From contig VFFE01007668.1 of the NCBI GenBank assembly GCA_008921705.1, positions 1,277,833-1,341,832 on the forward strand: DNA of 64,000 bases, read 5' to 3'. The position numbers and the translations under genes are program-made. The stretch is from Burhinus oedicnemus. Its lineage: Eukaryota; Chordata; Aves; Charadriiformes; Burhinidae. The notes below the pieces were generated by a model that had not been told where the DNA came from, made no database searches, and saw only the letters and a program-made list of their open reading frames with translations. Positions 53,558 to 64,000 of this stretch are shown piece after piece (the stretch's first letter is position 1; every line of letters starts with the position of its first letter).

Positions 53558-56500
53558 AAAAAGGAATAAGTTCCCAATATAAATAATTCAACCTATATGG
53601 TCATCTACATGTATCTGGAACAAACGCTGTTAATTATAGAAAAAAATAAAGGTAAAAAAATAGTTCTATAATACTTTTTAGAAATGTATTTTCTCCCATT
53701 TTCTATTTTCTGTCTAACAAGACCACATAAAGTGTGATTTCATAAGACCCTATAAATGTTCCATCATGTCATAAACTCTATTAATCCAAGAAGTAAATGA
53801 CTTTCAGTGTAGTGCGTGCTATAGGAAACGTTGTCTGACTGCATAAGCACTTTAAGAACTGTACTTATAATATACAATTAGGAACAATGTGCTATGATGT
53901 TAGGTTACTATATATCCTTAAAAAAAGATGTAAAATTTCCAGGTAGCAGTTATTCTGAAATATTCTCTCAACCTTTCTTCTGAAATTCAGTATTTATGGT
54001 ATGTGCTATAATATTTTTTGCAATAAAAAACCCTATCATGCTCTTTTATATACCCTATGGACCAGGAACAATGGGTCATTATCTGGTCTTCGGTGGTCCA
54101 TTTCCTTTCATCTGTTCCCCTGCTCAAAAATCAATATGATTGTGATCACTGCAACTCCACATTAATAATAAAGAGCTGCCTGTTACTATTATATTAGCTC
54201 AGTATTCAAGACTTATCATAGCACATGAAAAGTCTCTCTGCATGAGCAATTCATAAATAATTACAGAAAGATCCTACTCAGCACACACACTGAACACCTT
54301 TGTACCCATGTGCAGCAAGAAAGTACACATGACAACACAAACAACTAGAGAGGCACCAAGTTAGAATAATCCAGAGATTAAATGCAAATCTCATCAAAAA
54401 TTGAGAAAAAAAGCATTGTAAAGAATGAATCTCAACATATTCTATTTTTGTATCCTGTAAGTTTCACAGTGATTGAGGATTTCAGAGCTTTCACACCTTC
54501 AAACTTTTAAATAAAATGACAAAAATAAATGTATGTTGATGACTTTGAAATACAGAGACAAAACAGTTCTGAGTCTTTAAAATACATTGCCTTCTCCTGC
54601 TTTCACCAAGCTCATTACATTTCTCTCCCCTTAGAAAGAACTAATGATACAAATTTTAATATCCTCAGCAAAAAACATGATTACATGTGCAGCCTTGCAA
54701 AGTTCATGTTTGCAGGACAAAACAAATTGTTAAGTAGTGTAAAACATAACTAGCCCATAAAAGAGTATATGTTTGTTTCAAAACAGAATTCTGCTTTGTC
54801 AGTTCTATAATTACTAAGTAGCTCTGTTTTATGCTATGGCTCTGTTTTAGATAAGTACTTTTTTTGCTTTTGGATTAACACCTCTTTAAAATCAGTAATA
54901 TCCAAAGGAAAAGCTATTGAAAGAGACCACTGGCCTGTGATTTAGAAAATCAATCTTTTGTTCAGATTTAGAAAGCAGATATTTTAGGTTTGGGGTTGGG
55001 GTTTTTTTAGATTTGAAGCATATTCATTTTTAGATTCCTCATTGTTTTCTGTCATTTTTGTATAATCTTTAATCAACCCCTATGTTACATGCAGAACATA
55101 ACCCAGACAGATTACAGAAAAGGAAAGTGACCTTGTAACATTGCATTTTCTTTTCTTTGCAATTCTGCCTCCACCAACGGCATTTCACTGTATAATTGCT
55201 TTTTATTTTAATGAAGTTCTCCATTAATTAGGGTTTGCTTTCAGAATAAACTTACCATATTATGATGCTAGTTCTAATAATCGGATTCTCATAAATTGAA
55301 TCCAGCTTTACCATCAGAGTAGACACAGAATTAAATACATGCAGACATGTTTGCATTGGATGCATTTTGTCCTGATTAAAATCTGCTTATACTAAGTCAA
55401 TTTATTCAATGATTGAAAAGCTGTGTTCTGATTTGTGACACTACTTTTCCAGATTATCTTCGAAAAATTCCCTCATAAAAAGAAGAATCTTAGACTGTCT
55501 ATTATTCTAATGTATTAACCTACAAAAATTTACCTAATTTAAGTACAGCTTCAAATTGTGATGTTTCAGAAAAAGCTGAACAACTTTTAACGGGAACCTC
55601 AATGGAAGTTTTAGGTACTTGGAAATCCTTAAATAGCAAAGCACACAAAAGTTCAAAGTATAAAGAAAATAAGAATAGACAGATAAACCAAGGATAAAGA
55701 AAAATTATGGGGTTTTTTATGTATATGAAATTTTCAAAACTGTGAAGTCACTTGTAGTAATTGAGCGTTAAAAGAAATACAGGCTTACTAATAAGAACAA
55801 CTCAAAATAATTTTGCTGTCATGTTAGACATAATTGCTGTTTTGGTCAATATCAGAACCAACCACAATCTTCATAGTGATCAGATTTTTTTGGATGTATG
55901 TATGATTCTTGGTATGTCCAACAAAATTTGTAGCAATATACAAAATCCAAATTCACCCAGTAATCCTTTCCCAAAATTTTGGAACCCTCTCTCTCTAAAC
56001 ATAGTTCAATTTCAAAAGGATATTTATATCATAAAGCCAACTGACAGTATATAATTATCACAATTACTAAACCAAAAATAGGAATTGAAAACTGAATATA
56101 CTTCCAGCTTTTTCAATACTCCATCAGGACTCCATCCTTCAGGATAACAGTCAAATTTCTGTGCTACATCTAAATCTACATTTAAAAATAAAAATACATC
56201 CAAGCTGAGGCAGAAGTTTTAATAAATCTTTTGCATATCTCTGACTAATCTGATGAGGATTTATTTTTCCTGAAGTGTACAAATACCTCTTAATTATGCT
56301 TTAGCAAGATTTAAAAACATAATTTTCATACCATTCATCTTATTTTTAAAGATGTTAATCCTTCATATTTCAGAAGGTTCTGCATATCTGAAATTGCAGA
56401 CTGCATAGAGAAGAAGAAGGGAGGAGAGGAAGAAAATAGAGGAACTATACAAGGACATTCTGCTTTAACCTCAGTAATACACGGATTTCTAGTTTTCTCA

Positions 56501-57770
56501 TTCATACTCACAAACAGCTCTACTAGCCAAATGGCCTTTGACAGATAAACTAGAAGGAAAAACAAATAGGTACAAATGTGATAAGTCTATCAATTATTCC
56601 AGGTTTTTAGACTTTCTTTGACACTTCTGTACAGTTTCTGAGAGTTCTAAGAGAGAACAGCAAGAGGATCATTCACGTAATCTATAAAGAGCATAAAAGT
56701 GCAAGTATTTATCTGCACCTGTAAGAAAATTTCACAGAATTCTATTCCTTCTTATATCTTCAGAGAAAGTATGATCAAAAATTAGAGTTTAAAGTGTACA
56801 AGTTTTCAGTTTGCTGCTATCACTCAGCTCATTTCTGTGCATCCTGATCCTGAAGTTGTTTCTCAGTTTAGCTATCTCAGCACTACACAATGCACTATCC
56901 TTAAGAGGCGTCCTCACTTGTACTAAGCCAGTCTTATATGCCCTCACTTGTTTATCTCAGCCCAAAGAAGCACCGTATTAATCAGATTGTATTGAAAAAA
57001 ACAGAATGTCGGTATAGGAGAATTCAAAGCAATGTCAGGTTTCTTTACAAGGCAATAGGTACACTCCCTTGGTTTTTATTACCTCTTGGCTTCCTCTTCC
57101 AAAGACTGCCAAATAGTGTGATGAGGGGTTTTATCAAAAGACAACTTAAAAGTAGAAAACTAAATCTAATTATTATCAAAATACGGATTCTGGTAAGAGT
57201 TTATGAAGATATTTTTACAATATATGGCTCTATACTGTATGTTGCTATTTTAAAGAAATTATTTTCATGAGATATTAAGTGTAACTGGTGCTTTGGATAG
57301 TTATAAGGAAATAATTTGTTCTGTCTGTTATACATAGTGGACCATGCAGACATTTCTATGGGAAAATACCTACCTAACAAATAAAACATGGTCTACATGT
57401 ATCTGTAATACATGTAGATATATATTAAAAAAAGAAAATTAAGAAAAATCTTTACAAAGTCAGTGTTCACCACATAGAAAATAATGGCTGTAAGAATGTA
57501 AGCTTTACCTCTCTTGTGCACATGCAAGTTTTAATTTATATAACCACAGAGTGTATTTTCTATAGGATCCCACAGATACACATATGAGGACCAGTACAGC
57601 TAGTACAGATCAAAATCCTGCTCCATGAGGATTACAGAAGTGCATTTGTATCAGATGCAGTAAAAAGCTTGTAACTCGTGGAAACAACACAAAATTCATT
57701 GATGCTGTCTACAAAATTCCAAGCTTCTACTTTAATATAGGGAATTCTTGTACTTTTCTAGGGAAAGGTT

Positions 57771-57787
57771 GAAAAAAAAAAAAAAAA
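57771..57787. repeat. A homopolymer (about 17 bp)
   Basis: A plus-strand A run in the long 5' intron. No LINE or SINE body is recognisable before it. Confidence 0.8.
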
Positions 57788-58716
57788 TTTAATGCTCGAA
57801 ATTTAACATTTCTCTAGCCAGAGCTGGCTAATCTGATTTAGCAGAAATTTTCTCAAAATACCTATCCCAAGAGATACACCTGTTCAGAAAATATTCAGCT
57901 GTGTGGCTACAGTGCGACAAAACTCTAAAAAATTGAGAGAAGGCTATATTTGGAAGTCTCTCATTAATATCAAGCAATACACCAGTACTGTCCCTAAAAC
58001 TAAGTGGAAGTGATTATTGATCAGATACGAAAAAATTACAGTAAAAAAATACAATATTTGTATGCCCCTTAGAAACTTGACAAACTCAAAATATAGTGCC
58101 ACAAAATTAAAATCACAAAGGATCATATTTAACCTAGACGCCTAATGTTACGGTCTTAATGAAACTGATTGTTTTGCAAAGAATCCTGAAGATTTGTTAA
58201 TTCAGGTTAACAATTTATCATCTTATTTTCTTGGTCTATTATTTCCTAGACAAACTTCCATGGACAGTGGAATGATACACATAGAAGGAAAATCGTTTCT
58301 CCTGAAGCAGTTAATCCATGGTGTTTACTTCTGCCCTTGATGAAGAAATTTTCAGATATCACAATGTGAAGGAAATGTCATGCTTGTTTAGGAAAACCTT
58401 TCCTGAATGGTCATAAATGGTTTGAAGCAGCAGGCAGCATACAAATGAGGTCTACAAGACAGTAGTTTCTTCATTTTAACATGATTATCTATTTCATCTT
58501 ATAATTTAACAAAACAGGGAAGGTCTGAGTAATCTAAATCTCAGAAGGTACATACTTCAATCTCAAATTTTTTAGCAGTTTATTTCTTTATAATTTATTA
58601 TCTAATATTTAATTAAAAATAGAATCAAAAATTATCCAGTTATAAAAATTGCAAGAAGCCTTTAAGTTCCAAAAAAGTACAACTAATTGCAGATTCATCA
58701 GAAAGAAACAGATGGA

Positions 58717-58747
58717 AGAGAATTATTTCTGCAGAGAATTATTTCTG
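58717..58747. repeat. 16-bp tandem duplication (AGAGAATTATTTCTGC)
   Basis: Two adjacent units, 58717-58732 and 58733-58747, the second lacking the final base. A recent-looking local duplication. Confidence 0.8.
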
Positions 58748-61280
58748 TGTGAGCCCTTTATCTTGAAAGGTCTGAAAAGAACAAGTCTCTCCATACAGTG
58801 TACTAACTGAGGAATGTCACCTCACAGAGCTCTAGCTCACCACAAACATCAATGCAGGAACATCTAAGTTTAATGCCAGAGCCATTAGCAGGACAACACT
58901 GTCAAAGCATAGCTAGGAAGTACTTGTTAAGCACTTCCCAGTTCTCATCACTTCTTACTTTCGAGATGATGTGGAACTGTTTTCCTCTTGCAAGTGTGTT
59001 TCCACAAATAAGTTGATGTATAATTGTCTGCTCACATAAACATTTAGATAAATTAATGTGATTCAAAGGCAAATGCTTTCAACAGGCTTGTTTTGATATT
59101 TTAAACAAGTATTAAGCCTATATTATTTACTTCCCTTTCTGTCTATAGCATTTTCTATGTCTATTTTTGGTTTAGTCTCCCACTGAAACAAAAACAACAC
59201 TTGTCCACGGATTTTCCTTTCATTAAGATCTGTTCTCACAATAATTTATAAGGCTCTATTACTCTGAAATGTCTACCACGGATTTTATTTTCGATCGGCA
59301 GCAAGCTTTTGAAGAGACTCTCGTGATTGTTCCCACATACCGGTGTTCTGATTCACATCATGAAGCAGTCTCATAGTGCATGAACCAGGCTCTTTTAAGA
59401 TAAAATTCACTGAAAGATGTGATCTAGGGCTGCACTTTATGTGCCCCATCTGCTAACTGGCTTTGTCCAAAGGAACAGACTGCAGACAGTCTGAAGCAAA
59501 ATAGCTGAAAACAGAATAGTGTGAAATACTATTGTATAGGTATAGTCAGGTTTTTGGCACCAACAGCTTTGCTTTATGGGGCTGTCCCCACTGGGCCTCT
59601 TCACTTGCTATTATAACCATATTGTAGCTAAATTCCAGCCATCACTTGAGAAAATCTGGTGCCATCTTCAAGTTTATTCCATTTCATTATTATTCTGAAA
59701 ATATTAACCTTATCTTCACTTCATCTCTAACTACAGAGTGCAATTCCTGATGCTGTTTATTCAAAAAAAAATTCCACCTTTGACTTGAAACAAACAAAAA
59801 AACCTTTCTGCCCCAAAAGGATGTCAGCTACTACTTTTAAAGTATGAGGAACTGAAATATCGTAAATGAAACTTTTTCAGCTCTACAGATATGAAGAAGA
59901 GGGGAGAAGCAGCATGTATATGCCACCTATTTATATAGATAATAGCTTTTTATAGTGGTCAATAGAGGTTTGGGTTGAAAGCCATTTGTCAGACTGCACA
60001 CATGCACACAAACTGGAGATGGGAATGGTTGCCTTTGGCTCTAACTGTTAAAAAACAGTTATCAATCTTCATCTAAGTCTTCAAGGAGCTGCTCTTTGTG
60101 AGCAATCGATACTGCATTTACCACAATAGCTCATTTAATTATTCTCATCCTAAATATCCTGTCAGCAGGGGGAAAGTCTTCCTGATTTTAATTAATTTTG
60201 AGATCATTGATTCTTTGCCTTTTCCTTTCCTGTGGTTACACATGCAGACACAAATGCACAGACACACACTTTTAGCCTGCAGGCTATGTCAGATGTGTGA
60301 CAAGTCCTTGGTAAAAACCCTGCATTTTACTGAAGTATACCTAGATGACAAGCAGCTTTACTTTTAAATCTTTAACCATCAACTGCTGCAAATGAGCCCC
60401 TGGCACCTAAACATAGTTGGGCAAAACAGTAAATTGAAACCATGTTTGCTGAATAGTTTTCAATTAAAGAGTCCTTAAATCAATAGGCAGTAGCCTATCA
60501 CAGCCACAAGCCTGCTATAAGTTACCAGAGAAACACAAAAACAGAAAATGGAAGTCAGAGAACCAGAAAACAGTAGTAGAAAACATGAACTTACATTAAA
60601 TTTTAAAAATAAATACAAATCTTGGATTGACAGACATCATTAACATCCAAAATGAAAATGCATTAGGCTCTACAGTGCAGTGTCCCATTTCCTCTATGTT
60701 AAACACTAGAACGAAACAAGACAGAGTGCAAATCTTTCAGTAAGGAGCCTTAAAAACTTGTAAAAGACAAGTTCTTAACAGAAGTGCAACAGAAAAGGTT
60801 TAGTCTAGATACCCTAAGAGAATAACGCATACTTAGAAAACTTACTTCCCATTCTGGGAGAAAATCATTAATACTATTCATTCCTACACTGTACATTGAT
60901 GAGTTGACTGCTCTCAAGGTCTCCAGCAAGAGCCTGTGAATCAGGAAGTGGAACTCTAACAGACACAAATCCAGTTTTTCTCTTAGAAGAACATTTGTAT
61001 TTTGATCTAAAAAGAGATGACAATGAGGTAAAAAAAAATTACTTTGAACTAAAATGAAAAACAGAATTGCTACTTCTTCTGTCTATAGAGCTACCTATAT
61101 TAGGGATACTTATGCATAAGGAAAGTGGCCCTTTAAGAAAGACAAAGTTTCTATTAAAAATCACTCAAGAAAAAAGTAAATAGCTTCAAAATTGTGTAAT
61201 TGGTGCTTGAAAGATCACATGGATTAATTTCAATGATATGTACAACCTTGTAAGCTGATTTGTGCTAATTCCACCTTTTT

Positions 61281-61326
61281 AGGAAAAGGAGGGGGGAAGG
61301 AAAAAAAAAAAAAAAAGAAAAAAAAA
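61281..61326. repeat. Purine tract, G-rich then A-rich
   Basis: GGAAAAGGAGGGGGGAAGG is followed by long A runs with one G. Plain low complexity. Confidence 0.85.
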
Positions 61327-64000
61327 TCCAAACCCCAATCTGTAGTAAATAAATTGACAAGTACACTAATGAAGACTGATTAAAATCAACATATATTCTA
61401 GAATGGTTTGAAAACCTCTTCAGTCACAGGTGCACTGCCAGAGACAACATTTTATTTGTAACTAATAATATATGATCATTCTCACTTAACATGACATGGA
61501 ATAATCATGAAGTTAATTAGTTTTATCAGAAGAACGTAAGTCTACAAGATGCCAGTGCATCAGAAGCAAGACAAAACCACGTTTCCTTTTAATGCCACTG
61601 TACAAAGCATAGTGTTTGCTGGATCAACGGATGTCAGAAAAGATACAGTATTGCTGAGGAGAAATTAGGGAAACATTAAAGGGATACAGAATATCTCTCA
61701 TTAGCATGTTTCTAGTTGCAGGGTAATCTTGAAAATTCGAGTGGCTGCCCTGGATAGCACATCCAGTTTTATTAGTTTTCCATCAACATTCTTAGCTTAG
61801 ACCTTGGACAGTATTTCTATGTGCACCTCTTCACCACAAAATGCTTTTCTCCAATATCTTCCCCTGGAAATGGTAAAAATTGCCTCTTGAGTGAAGCCAG
61901 TCATTACCTTACCTAACCAAATGCAACTTAAATACATTTAGTTTAAATTTCAGAAGCAAGCGCCGCCAATTACCTTTTCTTTACAAAGTAATCAAAAAAA
62001 GCATTTAACATTATTTCAGTTTGTTAAAATCCAAACAAAATTATCAGATTGGAATACTGGTAAAATATCATCACTGGATTCTCCTTGGATAAACTATACC
62101 TGTGTAAGTAGCTATATATTAAAATTCTGAGAAAGCCACTATCTCTGCCACAATCCACTAAGCAGTGTATACTATTAACACAACAGAAAGAATTTAGAAA
62201 GTAGACTTTTGCTTGAAAAATAAAAGGTGGGAAAACTAAACCCAGGAAGCAGCTCTGTACTTCAGAGACAAATACAGTTCCTCTCGCAGATATTCCTCAG
62301 GGAAATAAACAGCAGCAGCAAGGCCAAGTCGAGAAAGCTCTCTGAGACGCAAAGCAAGATTGTAAAGTACTCTACCACATGCTCACATTCCTCTGGGAAC
62401 TGTTATCCTGCTCAAACAAATCCAACTCACTAAAACTGACAGTTGTGCACTGCTCTTTTTTCTTGAAGGATTAACATTAGGCAAAAAATATGAACTGAAA
62501 GTATCTTTCAAGAAGCAAACTAACTGAGAGGCTATCTAATCACTGCTGCTAAAGGAGAGAGTATACACTGAGACTCCAGTCTGTCTTGCTTGCTTATGAC
62601 TAGCACAAGAGATCTTCTGAGAGACTGTTTTTTCAAGCCAGTTTATATTCTTGAAAAGAAGAGAGAAGAAGAAAACTTCATCACTAAATTATCCTTAGAG
62701 AGCAATAAATATATGGAAAAATCTCTTAAAGACTGAACACCTCTTAAGATACACATTTCTGAAGATTTCAGAGCTATTATTTGGATGTACATAACACATG
62801 TGGCTTTGTGTATGTATATTTTCCAAATGTACTGCCTTTTAAACCATTTGATCCTGGAGAACTGTAGCCTTACAGAACTAAAAAAACCTGATTCATTAAA
62901 AAAAAAAAAAAAGAGTCTTAAAAAAAAAAACATTTGAGACAAAATTCATTTGCCTAACTTCAGCCATCTAAAAACTACCAGGAAAGCCATGAACTAAAAC
63001 CAGTGATTCATCTGGTTATCCTAAGTTTAGAGGGAGCCTAGACATTTAGCTTACATTGCATACCCTACTTGGAGAGTAGGGCTCTCTTGAAAAACTTCAA
63101 ACACTTCAAACTTTAAAACCTAAGATCTGAATGGAAACCATAATCTGCAATTTCTGTGATACAAATCAAACTTCATTACACAATTATAATAAGCTTTAAT
63201 CCACACAAGTTAACTCTAAGGGAGCAAACTCTTTGATTGGATAATACTGTGTTCATTTTTAAAGTTAGACAGGATGGTTCACAGCTGTGGTGATCCTCAA
63301 ATACAGATTTCTGCCTCTGCCAAACAATTTGCTCTATAGGGAAACTGCAGCAGGTCCTCCATTTCTAAAAGGGTTGCAAATATATGTTGCTTCTTTTAGA
63401 GGGTGATTTCAGATGTACAGACAACACAACAGATCAAACAACACTCCAAAGATACTGGTGTGGACAAGCAGCAGCTGAACACAGCACTAGTTTTCTTAAT
63501 CCCATACACTCTTTACTATGAGAGGTGGGAAAGGGAACAGGAGATGTCCCATTTAGCATTTATATAAAGTGCTTGGATAATAAATAAAACATTTTATGAT
63601 AATTGTAATAGACCAGGCAGAATAGAAACCACACTTGTGTTTGTTACTGTAATTCAAGCAGTAGAAGCTAAACATTTTTTGCCCCAAAAACTTTGTGTTT
63701 TCCTATTTACTTCAAGACTATGCAAAACAAAAAGAAGATGCAGGACATATCTTAAGAAAAGTAGAAGGTAATTAGATTTCTAAAAATGAAGATGCAAAGC
63801 CCATTGAGACATTTTACTTTTGCTTATGATCATTTTCACTTTTAATAGGAGTGAGACAGAAGGTAGTATTTCACAGCCTTAGCATGTACGTTGAATGGCT
63901 CATCAGTTGTAAACTCATTCATATTCCTTGCACCCACACAAAGTATGATAGCAAGAAGCTTTTTCATATTTCCTAAATGTATTTTACTGTCCTGACCTCT

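Noticed and set aside
61950..61985. GCGCCGCC-containing spot as a possible promoter or exon
   Set aside because: It is an isolated few bases of GC with no CpG island, open frame or splice context.

Overview
This window is vertebrate nuclear DNA, almost certainly from a bird. The evidence is a split gene with consensus splice sites, AT-rich introns, several CR1 LINE copies whose 3' ends carry the avian ATTCTATGA-type short repeat, and two solo LTRs of an avian ERVL-like kind. I see nothing prokaryotic: no operons, CRISPR arrays or insertion sequences. A run of 20 Ns (23984-24003) marks an assembly gap.

The only host gene I can support is GRIK2, the kainate-type glutamate receptor subunit GluK2, transcribed from the minus strand, so it reads from high to low coordinates. 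Four internal exons are visible: 37581-37438 (48 codons), 36174-36067 (36), 26063-25950 (38) and 10848-10642 (69). All are multiples of three, are flanked by AG/GT splice sites, and join in phase 0 into 191 continuous residues. They cover the end of the amino-terminal domain, the glycosylated linker, and the first half of the ligand-binding domain (S1). The preceding exons (start codon, signal peptide, most of the amino-terminal domain) and the following ones (rest of S1, pore, S2, C-tail) were not found, so they should lie outside the window. The introns shown are about 1.3, 10.0 and 15.1 kb, plus two open-ended ones of more than 10.6 and 26.4 kb.

By region: 1-10641 is intron with an LTR-like segment ending in a ~27-bp tandem array (about 2100-2590) and a triple palindromic repeat (6379-6443). 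10849-25949 is intron with decayed CR1 relics (about 13930-14390 and 24378-24560), a plus-strand CR1 (19328-19855) and the gap. 26064-36066 is intron with an ERVL-like LTR (30812-31376), a polypurine tract (33181-33436) and a G-run cluster (35016-35043). 36175-37437 is a short intron. 37582-64000 is a long intron with two minus-strand CR1 copies (39441-40384 and 41551-44640, the longer one carrying endonuclease and reverse-transcriptase remnants) and a solo LTR with a perfect 5-bp target duplication (52902-53552).

No previously undescribed system is evident. The observations I would follow first are the inverted pair of similar CR1 copies around three GRIK2 exons, which could fold into double-stranded pre-mRNA, and the 27-bp array with repeated tRNA T-arm-like motifs near 2.5 kb. 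Most open reading frames in the window are chance frames in intron or repeat DNA and are not annotated.
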